From a virus: DNA of 21,734 nt. Positions 6,062 through 13,509 of the stretch are shown piece by piece (positions within the stretch are counted from its first letter, which is position 1; each line of letters begins with the position of its first letter). Both the position numbers and the translations under genes were made by a program. The notes beneath the pieces were generated by a model. The model saw only the letters and a program-made list of their open reading frames with translations. It did not search any database and had not been told where the DNA came from. The DNA is taken from positions 1 to 21,734 of IMG/VR virus record IMGVR_UViG_3300011116_000307, one strand, 5' to 3'.

Positions 6062-6114
6062 ACGACACGCCGCTATCTTCTGTTTATTTTGGACATATAA
6101 CCCACGACACGCCG
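6062..6114. repeat. Direct repeat ACGACACGCCG, two copies
   Basis: ACGACACGCCG occurs at 6062..6072 and 6104..6114, with starts 42 bp apart (four helical turns) in the 130-bp gap upstream of the replication operon. The second copy abuts the stop codon of the glycosyltransferase gene. A shorter match, GACACGCC, lies in the other large gap (from 3567). The even spacing suits a DNA-binding protein acting at an operon promoter; no clear -35/-10 pair was seen. Confidence 0.4.
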
Positions 6115-6816
6115 TTAGGGATTTATCAGGCTAGCCACGAGCTGTTTATAGTCATCGCTTACCTTGTATGCCTCGTAGGTCGCTAAATCGTGCTGATACA
6201 TCTGTAAGGCATTTACTCTGGCGTAGCCGTCATCCATAGGGCTCTTATTAGCTATTGGGTGTAGGTGTTCGATTATTACATTATGTTTATAATAAAGGCC
6301 GCCTATATCTCGGCCTAGATCCTTCCAAAAATTATCTATATACAGATGCTTAAAACCTGGCGGAGTCATACCGCCGAGGCGATCTATTATTTCTCGATTC
6401 ATTAAACAGCCTGTAGGCAGATTTTCGCCCTGGAAAAGATCATTACCGTAGGCGATGCCATTACGAGGGTAAGGTATCGCCAGCATTAAAAAATAATCCC
6501 AGTAAGTAGTCTTAGGTAGGTGATCGTCGCCGAGAAATCCGAAGTAGGCATACTCGCCGTACTTATCGGTATCCATTAGAGCTTCTACGCCAGAGTTGAG
6601 CGACTTACATACTCCGCCAGTGTAGTTTTCTACGACGATATAACCGTAATCGTATTTCTCTGCGTTTCTTTCGTAGTCTCTGCGCTTCCAGTCGTCCTCG
6701 TCGATTACGACCCAGAGATCACTACGAGCCTCTGTTTTCTCAAAGGCTTTAGCTAGCCTTACTATGTTTTCTGGTCTGCCTCTTGACGGTACTACATAAG
6801 CAATTTTTAGCGCCAT
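6115..6816 (-). CDS. GT-A-type glycosyltransferase of the phage type, 233 aa
   Basis: The protein begins IAYVVPSRGRPENIVRL, a classic first strand and helix of GT-A glycosyltransferases, with DEDD at 39-42 and FLGDDH at 94-99 as likely nucleotide-sugar and metal contacts. The middle part (YAYFGFLGDDHLP, NGIAYGNDLFQG) and the later GFKHLYIDNFWKDLG are typical of a group common in actinophages. ATG 6816 was chosen over the upstream in-frame ATG at 6861 because AAGGGA lies 4 nt before it. It overlaps the upstream membrane-protein gene by 68 nt. The acceptor is unknown; it may decorate virion proteins or a host polymer. Confidence 0.75.
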   Translation of the reverse strand: MALKIAYVVPSRGRPENIVRLAKAFEKTEARSDLWVVIDEDDWKRRDYERNAEKYDYGYIVVENYTGGVCKSLNSGVEALMDTDKYGEYAYFGFLGDDHLPKTTYWDYFLMLAIPYPRNGIAYGNDLFQGENLPTGCLMNREIIDRLGGMTPPGFKHLYIDNFWKDLGRDIGGLYYKHNVIIEHLHPIANKSPMDDGYARVNALQMYQHDLATYEAYKVSDDYKQLVASLINP

Positions 6817-7009
6817 TTTGTCCCTTTTCGTGCTCTTTAATATGCTCGAATAGCATCGCACGAAGCTCTCTTAAATCTGTTAATACTTCGCCTGCAAAGC
6901 CATTAGATACAGGCCGAGAATTCTTCTCTGCCTTAGCCGCAAAAATAGCGGCGACTCCTGACACTGTAGCCGCCGCTATTACGCCTAGCTGGACTAATAG
7001 ATTATCCAC
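6749..7009 (-). CDS. Second lysis-cassette membrane protein (holin-like), 86 aa
   Basis: An N-terminal hydrophobic helix (about residues 4-25, rich in Ala and Val) is followed by a charged, coiled-coil-like segment DLRELRAMLFEHIKEHEKGQ. Proteins of this shape commonly follow the holin in actinophage lysis cassettes and are variously called second holins or membrane proteins. The last 22 or so residues are basic, Cys-containing and encoded within the glycosyltransferase overlap, so they are probably unconstrained. It overlaps the holin gene by 8 nt. Holin function is inferred from position and topology. Confidence 0.6.
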   Translation of the reverse strand: MDNLLVQLGVIAAATVSGVAAIFAAKAEKNSRPVSNGFAGEVLTDLRELRAMLFEHIKEHEKGQNGAKNCLCSTVKRQTRKHSKAS

Positions 7010-7208
7010 GCCCTAAAGTGTCTTTCGGATTTAAGTATCTTAAAATCGGAGGCAATACGGCTGCTAGGGCTGCGCTACTTAGGCCCTTTACTGTTATGTC
7101 GCCTGTTGCGAGGTAGTACGCGATCGCTGCTGCTGCTGCTGTCCGACCCCACGAGGCCGATAGCTGTTTCGCTGTCTTTATCGCTTTCTTTTGTTTCTTC
7201 GTCGCCAT
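7002..7208 (-). CDS. Holin candidate, 68 aa
   Basis: The protein has a lysine-rich N-terminus, WGRTAAAAAIAYYLATG (20-36), then GLSSAALAAVLPPILRYLNPKD (42-63). The ending LPP(I/L)LRYLNPKD is frequent in small actinophage holins. It has one or two moderately hydrophobic helices and would permeabilise the membrane to release the endolysin. ATG 7208 follows GGAG by 4 nt. The first 134 nt of the gene lie inside the end of the endolysin gene in another frame, and its end overlaps the next membrane-protein gene. Confidence 0.7.
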   Translation of the reverse strand: MATKKQKKAIKTAKQLSASWGRTAAAAAIAYYLATGDITVKGLSSAALAAVLPPILRYLNPKDTLGRG

Positions 7209-7665
7209 CTTTCTCCAGTCCTAGCGTTCGGATCAGGTTAGCCACCTGCGCCGCGTTCATCGCTATTTCAAAGTGCATCTCATCTTTTCTATTACGATAA
7301 TCGCCGCCCCATCTTAGTCCATATTTACGACATAAGCGACGAATAGTACGCGCCTGCTCATCTGTAAAAGTGTTTTCGGCTCCGAGTGGATGCTGGGTAG
7401 CGTTTAGATCTATAGCTGTACCGCTAGCGTGATTAGAGAGCGTCGTAGCTCCTCGAATATCTCTAAAAGCATAGCCCCAGTCGTCGAGCTGGCCTTCGTT
7501 TATACGCTCTACCTCTTTATGAAAATCTCTAGCGAAAGCTATAAGTAATGGAGCTACCGCTTTACATACACGCAGCTTTAAGCCTGTACCTGGTACGCGC
7601 TTAGAGATTATCCCTATCTCTTCTGGATCCTTAGATGCAGGCCATCCGTTTTGAGAAGTACGCAT
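7075..7665 (-). CDS. Endolysin, M15-family peptidase, 196 aa
   Basis: The catalytic domain of a zinc D-Ala-D-Ala carboxypeptidase/VanY-type (M15) enzyme is visible: SNHASGTAIDLN (77-88) supplies the His79 and Asp86 ligands, and DEMHFE (128-133) the catalytic Glu129 and His131. Such enzymes cut peptide cross-links of peptidoglycan at lysis. The domain ends near residue 150; the remaining 46 residues are a low-complexity Asp/Glu/Ser tail that is encoded mostly where the holin gene overlaps in another frame. No cell-wall binding domain is evident. The ATG overlaps the end of the upstream small gene. Confidence 0.85.
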   Translation of the reverse strand: MRTSQNGWPASKDPEEIGIISKRVPGTGLKLRVCKAVAPLLIAFARDFHKEVERINEGQLDDWGYAFRDIRGATTLSNHASGTAIDLNATQHPLGAENTFTDEQARTIRRLCRKYGLRWGGDYRNRKDEMHFEIAMNAAQVANLIRTLGLEKDGDEETKESDKDSETAIGLVGSDSSSSSDRVLPRNRRHNSKGPK

Positions 7666-7880
7666 TAGCTCAGAAGTTTAAGTAATTCCTCAGAAGTTAA
7701 TCCCAATTTCTCGGCGATCGCCTCTTTCTCGGCTTGTTTAGCTGCCTTCTGTGCTTCCTCTTGTGCCTTCTGTTCGGCATAAGCGGCAGCATCGGCTTCA
7801 CGCTGTGCGATTTCCTCAGCGGTAAGTTCTACCTCTGTGGTGATACCTGTTGAGCAATCCACTACGAGTTTTGTTGGCAT
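7665..7880 (-). CDS. Small coiled-coil protein after tail-fibre genes, 71 aa
   Basis: The first strand part, KLVVDCSTGITTEVELTAEEIAQREADAA, is followed by an Ala/Glu/Lys-rich helix and a short LGLTSEELLKLLS helix. Short proteins with this CSTG..T.V.LT.EEIAQRE start occur directly after tail-fibre genes in many phages of aquatic bacteria, where they are thought to be tail-associated or fibre-assembly proteins; the function is not proven. The ribosome binding site AAGGAG precedes ATG 7880. It is the link between the tail-tip genes and the endolysin. Confidence 0.65.
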   Translation of the reverse strand: MPTKLVVDCSTGITTEVELTAEEIAQREADAAAYAEQKAQEEAQKAAKQAEKEAIAEKLGLTSEELLKLLS

Positions 7881-7896
7881 TGTTTCTCCTTAGTTA

Positions 7897-8424
7897 TCAG
7901 ACTGTGTTTTTGATTCCGTAAAGTGTGGCGGTGCTGTATTGCTTAAAGCCGTCTGAAGTTGTTGCATTGTAGAAACTAATTTCAGTTATTGCCGAAGTCT
8001 GTGACCATAAGCCAGCGACAAAAGATAATGTATTACCTGTTGAAGAATTATTCTCAGTCACGCCATCCGCGCTGAAAGATTTGTTATTGGTACCAGCATA
8101 ATTAGGAATATATACCTGCATACTTCCAAAAGTGCTAGCAGTAGATGAGTCTCCTTGTATTAAACCGATTAGTGTTGTTGTTCCATTACTACTTGCCACA
8201 TTTGAACCGTCATATCCTTCTAATCTTCTCCAAGTGCGGTTAGTTGTTGCGCCGTTAATTTTCATTCCTAAAGCCCAAGATGAACCTGCTACGGCTCCAT
8301 TGGAGCGATGCGACAAGACACATAGAAGGTCGGTGTAATCCGCAGTAATTGAACTAAAAGTAATTTCAGAAGCCCCACCGCTTCCGACTGTGACGGTGGC
8401 TATTGCTTGATAAGTGAGTGCCAT
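7897..8424 (-). CDS. Tail-tip/receptor-binding paralogue 3, 175 aa
   Basis: This is the third of three consecutive paralogues. The N-terminus YQAIATVTVGSGGASEITF (5-23) runs into SSITADYTDLLCVLS. The middle part is variable, and the C-terminus GLWSQTSAITEISFYN...YSTATLYGIKN is shared with the two genes upstream. The family looks like an all-beta, concanavalin- or jelly-roll-like domain found at the ends of phage tail-fibre regions, consistent with receptor recognition. It lacks the LQFNSDTGSNY stretch present in the other two. It starts 2 nt after the stop of its neighbour. Confidence 0.6.
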   Translation of the reverse strand: MALTYQAIATVTVGSGGASEITFSSITADYTDLLCVLSHRSNGAVAGSSWALGMKINGATTNRTWRRLEGYDGSNVASSNGTTTLIGLIQGDSSTASTFGSMQVYIPNYAGTNNKSFSADGVTENNSSTGNTLSFVAGLWSQTSAITEISFYNATTSDGFKQYSTATLYGIKNTV

Positions 8425-8426
8425 AG

Positions 8427-8939
8427 TTACTCTGCTTTCACGCCGTAAAGGCTAAAAACTGTTCCAGAAATCCAAGGAGCATCGCTTCTGCCTGAATCTA
8501 AACTAAGCGAAGTAATCGCGCTCGTGCTACGCCATAAACCAACCCACGCGCTAACGGCTTGACCTGTTGCAGAATCATTTGTTGAGTTGCGCGAAATAAA
8601 AGTTTTGTTGGTTGTCGTGTTTGAATAGTTTTGAATTTGAATTATTGCTGTTCCTCTCACGGTAGTAAAACCGCCAAAGAGTGCTCGTGTTTGGCTAGTT
8701 TGACGGCCTGAAGTTGCGCTCGTGCCGTCACCTGCTAACCAAGTAACCGAATAATTGGAACCTGTATCGCTATTGAAAGTGATGTTGGGATTCGTTGCGC
8801 TTGCGCCTTGATTTGAAATCGCGCCACCGATAACAACGATTAAATCTGTGAAACTTCCACTAATGCTAGAAAACGAAACGGTTTGGGTATTGCTACCAAG
8901 AGTCGTAGTGGCTATGCAGTCATAGGTCGCTTTTGGCAT
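8427..8939 (-). CDS. Tail-tip/receptor-binding paralogue 2, 170 aa
   Basis: This paralogue shares the IATTTLG....VSFSSISGSFTDL opening, the ITFNSDTGSNY middle motif and the GLWRSTSAITSLSLD...FSLYGVKAE ending with its two neighbours. The central 60 or so residues differ strongly, as expected for a receptor-contacting surface. The start overlaps the upstream stop (TAATG), so it is translated with paralogue 1. A fibre or receptor-binding role is inferred from position after the fibre gene and from the beta-rich composition. Confidence 0.6.
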   Translation of the reverse strand: MPKATYDCIATTTLGSNTQTVSFSSISGSFTDLIVVIGGAISNQGASATNPNITFNSDTGSNYSVTWLAGDGTSATSGRQTSQTRALFGGFTTVRGTAIIQIQNYSNTTTNKTFISRNSTNDSATGQAVSAWVGLWRSTSAITSLSLDSGRSDAPWISGTVFSLYGVKAE

Positions 8940-9532
8940 TATGCCGCCTTTATTCCGTAAAGTGCGAAGTGGCTGTATTGGTCAAGGTTTCTAGAATCAC
9001 CGAAAATTTTGATGCTAGTAATGGCATTGGTACTTTGCCATAAACCACTATAAAAGCGTACTGCGCCAAAAGTGGCATCATTCATTTCATAACCACTTAA
9101 ACTTCTAACGGTCTTGTGTTTATTGGTATTTGCATAATCTAAAATATCTAAAACAAAAGCGCCGAATCTAACTGTGCTTAAATTGTTATCTGGAAATGGA
9201 CACACAACGATAGAAGTTTGACTTGCGGAACCAGAAGCACTCGCGGCACTACCGTTACCGTCTAATAAATGTCTAGCGTAATTGCTTCCAGTATCGGAAT
9301 TAAATTGAAGCAAGCCATTTACTGCAATAGCATTATTATTTACTACTTTAGCAATTCCTCTTACTTGGAGATGACTGTAAGTGCCAGGAATTGAACTAAA
9401 AGTCGCGCTAGAACTTCCACCACTTCCCACGCTGACTGTGGCTATGGATTCAAAAGAGGTGGCTGCGCCTGCGACTAGACTCCTATAACCTAAAGCGGAG
9501 GCATTAGCTAGCGTGCTAAGCAGAGGAGACAT
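8939..9532 (-). CDS. Tail-tip/receptor-binding paralogue 1, 197 aa
   Basis: This is the longest of the three. It has an N-terminal extension of about 28 residues (MSPLLSTLANASALGYRSL...) before the shared FESIATVSVGSGGSSSATF opening. It then has SHLQVRG, LQFNSDTGSNYARHLLDG and the common ending GLWQSTNAITSIKIFG...YSHFALYGIKAA. The extension may be what attaches the group to the fibre encoded just upstream, because the other two lack it. The protein is Ser/Thr/Asn-rich with no Cys-based or enzyme motif. Confidence 0.6.
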   Translation of the reverse strand: MSPLLSTLANASALGYRSLVAGAATSFESIATVSVGSGGSSSATFSSIPGTYSHLQVRGIAKVVNNNAIAVNGLLQFNSDTGSNYARHLLDGNGSAASASGSASQTSIVVCPFPDNNLSTVRFGAFVLDILDYANTNKHKTVRSLSGYEMNDATFGAVRFYSGLWQSTNAITSIKIFGDSRNLDQYSHFALYGIKAA

Positions 9533-9541
9533 AAGGATCCT

Positions 9542-10387
9542 TTACGCGTACTTAGTCTGGGTTTCTAAAACTGTATATGTCGGAGTCGCTGCCGTCTTTA
9601 TAATTGTAAAGGTATAAGCATCTATGGAAGAGGCGTTACCTGCTGTGATAGCTGCTGGGACTTTAGGCGTTACCGATGATCCGTCTATCTGAATTACATT
9701 AGGGTAATAGGCAGTAGTACCGTTAGTGTTTAGCCATACTAAAGTAATAGCATCTCCGACCGCTAGCATAGAGCTAAGAGAGGTCGTACTGTTATATCTA
9801 AAGTTTAAAGTATGGTTAGCGGTCGCGTTTGAGGTATAAAACCATACCGAGGCAGTAGCTACATCAAAGTTAATAGTGCCAGTAGCGGCAGAGGCCACTA
9901 CATTTACATCCTCTTCAAAACCTTTAATTATGAGATCTGACTGGCTAGTTGCGATGCTTAGGGTTACAGATCCACTGGCTCCGCCTCCACTTAATCCAGT
10001 ACCTGCCGTAACGCCAGTTATATCCCCTGCTGCTGCCGCGAAGAAAATAGAGGCAGAGGCAGAAACGAAATAAAGAGTACCGAAAGAATACTGAGATAAA
10101 GCTAGAGAAGAGCTGGTATCTACTGTGGCAGTGCCAGCAGTAACGGTTACAGTGCCTGCGCCTCGATTTTGAATTATGACGGTATCGCCAGCATCGAAGA
10201 GGCCACTATTTACCGTACAGGTTACAGATCCACTCGTATTAAACTCGATACGCGTACCTTTATCGGCTGCGACTAAAGTATATGAAGCCGTCTTAACGCT
10301 TACAGTCTGGTTAAAATCGTTCGACTGTAGCGAGTTCATCTGAGCGGCTGTTAAAACCTGCCCTGTGGTAAAAGTCTGTTTTGCCAT
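9542..10387 (-). CDS. Tail fibre protein, 281 aa
   Basis: The N-terminus F.TGQVLTAAQMNSLQ (6-20) is a recurring opening of phage fibre proteins. It is followed by a beta-rich domain with DAGDTVIIQNRGAGTVTVTAG, then GDITGVTAGTGLSGGGASG (about 127-145), the typical glycine-rich fibre-shaft repeat, and a C-terminal beta-rich head (about 150-281). Ala, Ser, Thr and Gly dominate. The ATG follows AGGAG. It comes directly after the distal tail protein gene and before three paralogous tip genes, so the four probably build the adsorption apparatus. Confidence 0.75.
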   Translation of the reverse strand: MAKQTFTTGQVLTAAQMNSLQSNDFNQTVSVKTASYTLVAADKGTRIEFNTSGSVTCTVNSGLFDAGDTVIIQNRGAGTVTVTAGTATVDTSSSLALSQYSFGTLYFVSASASIFFAAAAGDITGVTAGTGLSGGGASGSVTLSIATSQSDLIIKGFEEDVNVVASAATGTINFDVATASVWFYTSNATANHTLNFRYNSTTSLSSMLAVGDAITLVWLNTNGTTAYYPNVIQIDGSSVTPKVPAAITAGNASSIDAYTFTIIKTAATPTYTVLETQTKYA

Positions 10388-10394
10388 TTTTCTC

Positions 10395-11648
10395 CTAGTA
10401 GGCTAGCGAATCTTCGTTAAGGAGACCATCTACGGAGGAGTCTAACACGAAGCCAGAGGCGAAGGGCTGCGCTGTCGTAAAGGTCGTAAAAAAGCTATTC
10501 GGCGTAATGTCATAACTAACGCCAGTTATTACCGTATCGCTGGTTATTGCTCCTCCTTGTAGATTTTGGATTACGGTAATAGGTGAAAATACATCGAGAT
10601 CTAGAGCTGCGGTAACGCGCGCTGAATCCGTCCCATCTGTGGCATCGACGGTAAGAGCTTCCATCCTAAGATCTGCTCCGACCTCCTGACGCGATGCGAT
10701 AATCATTAACGCCTGGTCTAGGGCTTGAATATCGGTCTCGGCGATAATCCCTCTATTTACTGCGTGAGTAAAGTAAATATCCTGGCTATCTACCGCATTT
10801 ACCGTTTGAGGCGTGCCACCTGTTCGAGTTACGGTGGCTTTGTTTATCAGGCCAAAATCTGATAAATCAAAAGATACGCGCTGGTATTTAATCGTGCCCA
10901 CAGATCCAGTATCAGAGAAAATCGTAGGCGTGCTGCCTGAGGCTGTGATTATGTCTGCTCTACTTAGAAAAGTGGCGTAGCCCTGCTGATTCATATAGAA
11001 AGCGCCTAGATCTGTAGCTTCTACCGTCTGGCAGGCAGCTAAAAGAGTCCTACTCGTACCTGTATCGGCTTGTACGGTCGTAGTAGCTGTATTAGAAATA
11101 GATCTCATACCCCCAGGCCAGTTACCAGCATCTAGCAGGCTAGTAATTCTCTCTGCTGTCGTCTGACCTGCCGTACCACCTGTTACCGTAGTAACCAGGT
11201 TTAGATTCATAAGCTGAAAGCCATCGACGCAGTTAAGATCTACATAGGCAGGATCAAAACCTGTAGGGCTCTGGTATTTCCAGCTTTGTACATACATAGA
11301 TCCCAGCGCATATTCGATATTATTAAAAGTTCCAGTAAAACGGATTTTCCGCATCGGTAAAATCTTGCCGTAGTAAGGGCCAGAGGTATTAGCTGGGTTA
11401 AATATGCCAGTCTCATCTATAAGCCTTAAAGCTGCGTTACCTGCTGTGAAGCTATCCGAGGTACGGTTATAAGCTCTTCTAATAGAAGCTCTTAATACAT
11501 ATTGGCTCACATCGAGCGTATCGTTAGCTACATCTGCTAGCACGCCTGTATCTAGTGGCGTAGAAGGATCATCTAATACTAGGGCAGGGTCGAAGGAAGG
11601 GCCGTTAGAAAAGTCGATTATGCACTTAAATACCGCGCCAGTAGTCAT
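10395..11648 (-). CDS. Distal/minor tail protein downstream of the tape measure, 417 aa
   Basis: The gene begins in a TAATG overlap with the tape measure stop, the usual place of the distal tail protein or baseplate hub in siphoviruses. The protein is beta-rich, with DVSQYVLRASIRRAYNRTSDSF near residues 48-69, then ALRLIDETGIFNPAN and a FTGTFNNIEYALGSMYVQSW strand pair. This pattern is common in actinophage minor tail proteins that ring the tail tip. A second half (about 250-417) has further strands, ending in a short acidic tail. No protease or lysozyme domain is evident. Confidence 0.7.
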   Translation of the reverse strand: MTTGAVFKCIIDFSNGPSFDPALVLDDPSTPLDTGVLADVANDTLDVSQYVLRASIRRAYNRTSDSFTAGNAALRLIDETGIFNPANTSGPYYGKILPMRKIRFTGTFNNIEYALGSMYVQSWKYQSPTGFDPAYVDLNCVDGFQLMNLNLVTTVTGGTAGQTTAERITSLLDAGNWPGGMRSISNTATTTVQADTGTSRTLLAACQTVEATDLGAFYMNQQGYATFLSRADIITASGSTPTIFSDTGSVGTIKYQRVSFDLSDFGLINKATVTRTGGTPQTVNAVDSQDIYFTHAVNRGIIAETDIQALDQALMIIASRQEVGADLRMEALTVDATDGTDSARVTAALDLDVFSPITVIQNLQGGAITSDTVITGVSYDITPNSFFTTFTTAQPFASGFVLDSSVDGLLNEDSLAY

Positions 11649-13507
11649 TAGACCTCACTAAGGAGAAGCGGATTACCTGTTCTCTGCGTCTGATATACCG
11701 CATCGGTAACGGCTGCTACTAGATCGTTTTGAGCGATGACTGAGCCAGATACATTTACATTAACGACGACACTTTCTCTAACTGGATTCATCGCATTAAA
11801 AGCCGCAGCATAATCGCTGCTTATGCGAGTATTAGGGTTAATGGTCGTACCCTTAAAAGGATTCGTAGCCTGCATAGTGTTAAGCGTTGCAACCGCCGCC
11901 GCATAGTCGCTCGAAATATACGAAGTAGGGCCGAGGGTCGTATTTTGGAAAGGGTTAGTAGCGTTTATTTCCGCTATCGTATTTAGTGCGCTGACGAAGT
12001 CGCTACTGATATAGGTGCTAGCTGTTGCAGCAGCATTTACAGGGACATTAACGGCAGGAGTGCTAACGACACCTCCAGCGCCAGCGTTAGGCGCAGGGAC
12101 TTTAGATCCGCCTATATTGGCATCTATATTTATTGTATATTTATCCTCGATAATCTTTTTTAGTCTGGATATAACATCGTCTAAATTATCCTTAAAAGTA
12201 ATCTTAGGATTTAGTTTTTCTAATTGTTCTAAACGATTCTTTTCTTCTGCATATCCAGCTACCTTTAGCATCTGTAACATCTGCTCTAGGGCCATAGCTT
12301 CGGTATATCGGCCCTTCGTTGCAGCCGTTAGGGTTACTATCGCCTCTTCGTCTGTTTGATAATCACTGATTTTTAGAGCTATGAGCTGTAATAACCTATC
12401 TTGATCGTCTGCCGAGATATTGCGACGAAGAGCGGCCTGCTGGTTAATGGCATCTATATCGAATTTATAAGTAATGGCATTACGAAGGCGCTCGATCTCT
12501 GCGGTACGCTTTTTATCTGCCGCCCTTTTCTTTTCTTCTGCTGCCAGTTTTCTTAATTCTCTAGCTCTTATTTTCGCGTTTTCTGCCTCTTGCTTAGATA
12601 GAGCTATCTGCACGCCTAAGCGTTCGAAGTCTGAGAGTATGGTTTTTCTAATAGCATCATCCGAGGCCCTCTGTGCTGCTGCAAAATCCTCGGCTTTGTT
12701 TTTAAATAAATCGAACTCGGTAATAAGAAAAGAGAATTTATCTATAAGGCTTGTTACCTTAGAAAGAAACTTACCTAAGCCTTCGCCTGCCTTAATTAGA
12801 TCGCGCGTAAACTCCTCGACGCTTTTACCTGAGCTTTCTAACCCTTTTACGAAGCCTTCGCCCACCGCCTCTTGTGCCTCTTCAAAAGCTACCTTTATGC
12901 GATCTATGCTTGTACCAAAATCATCCTGAGTCGCTAACGCGCCGCCTCCGTAACGCTTTTGTAAATCGGCTAAAATATCGTCAAAATCTTTACCTTTTAG
13001 AGTTGCAGTCGTATAACCGATATTCAACTTAGCGAGAGCTGTGGTCTGGCCTAAATAAGCTTTTTCCAGACCTACAGCGATACTGCTGAGATCCTTACCT
13101 GTACGCTTACTAATATCTACCGCTAGGCTTAATAAATTTTGAGCATCGGTTAGGGTATAGGTCGTTCTAACTAATCTTTGAAGTGCTGGATTTAGCTCAT
13201 CGTCTGTAATGCCTGTAGCTAAAGAAAGGTTACGGATAAAGTCGCCAGCGATACCAGAGGCGAAGCCTAAATTAACATTATCAAGCTCTAGATTTAATCG
13301 CCTTAATGCTTTCTCGTTTTCCGAAAAGGCTAATACAGATTTCTTTAGGAAATTTATAAGTGCGCCAGCGCCAAAAATTGCCGCGATCTTACGACCGAAT
13401 TTTTGAAGATTTTTAGCACTGCGGTTAGTCTCTTTTTCTAGATCCTTAAATCCTTTTGGCTTTAACCGCGATACCAGATCTACGGATACTTCTCTACGAT
13501 CTGCCAT
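11648..13507 (-). CDS. Tape measure protein, 619 aa
   Basis: This is the longest gene of the tail block and lies after the chaperone genes. It has predicted long helices (about 190-450, with many Lys/Glu/Ala heptads such as EAENAKIRARELRKLAAEEKK), a hydrophobic stretch KIAAIFGAGALINFL (40-54), and a C-terminal VNVNVSGSV...GNPLL motif usual in tape measure proteins. It sets tail length and is ejected with the DNA. At 619 residues it is short for a siphovirus, suggesting a tail of very roughly 90-100 nm by the 1.5 Å per residue rule. Residues 498-575 contain two and a half ISSD(F/Y) repeats (see repeat entry). Confidence 0.85.
   Translation of the reverse strand: MADRREVSVDLVSRLKPKGFKDLEKETNRSAKNLQKFGRKIAAIFGAGALINFLKKSVLAFSENEKALRRLNLELDNVNLGFASGIAGDFIRNLSLATGITDDELNPALQRLVRTTYTLTDAQNLLSLAVDISKRTGKDLSSIAVGLEKAYLGQTTALAKLNIGYTTATLKGKDFDDILADLQKRYGGGALATQDDFGTSIDRIKVAFEEAQEAVGEGFVKGLESSGKSVEEFTRDLIKAGEGLGKFLSKVTSLIDKFSFLITEFDLFKNKAEDFAAAQRASDDAIRKTILSDFERLGVQIALSKQEAENAKIRARELRKLAAEEKKRAADKKRTAEIERLRNAITYKFDIDAINQQAALRRNISADDQDRLLQLIALKISDYQTDEEAIVTLTAATKGRYTEAMALEQMLQMLKVAGYAEEKNRLEQLEKLNPKITFKDNLDDVISRLKKIIEDKYTINIDANIGGSKVPAPNAGAGGVVSTPAVNVPVNAAATASTYISSDFVSALNTIAEINATNPFQNTTLGPTSYISSDYAAAVATLNTMQATNPFKGTTINPNTRISSDYAAAFNAMNPVRESVVVNVNVSGSVIAQNDLVAAVTDAVYQTQRTGNPLLLSEV
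11783..12016 (-). repeat. Tandem ~30-residue ISSD repeats in the tape measure C-terminus
   Basis: Translated repeats at residues 498-527, 528-558 and 559-575 share the pattern YISSD(F/Y)..A..T.....ATNPF..TT..P; the third is truncated after NAMNP. DNA similarity is moderate, so the duplication is not recent. Confidence 0.75.
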
Positions 13508-13509
13508 TT

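Noticed and set aside
6817-6861. 15-codon N-terminal extension of the glycosyltransferase
   Set aside because: The GT-A fold starts at IAYVVPSRGRP just after ATG 6816, which has AAGGGA at good spacing; the upstream ATG would only increase the overlap.
12474-12929. Open frame of 151 codons on the plus strand
   Set aside because: It lies entirely within the tape measure gene, has Ser/Arg/Ala-rich composition typical of antisense frames and no convincing ribosome binding site. The other plus-strand frames (for example 12015..12359, 17312..17599, 5076..5393) are the same kind of shadow.
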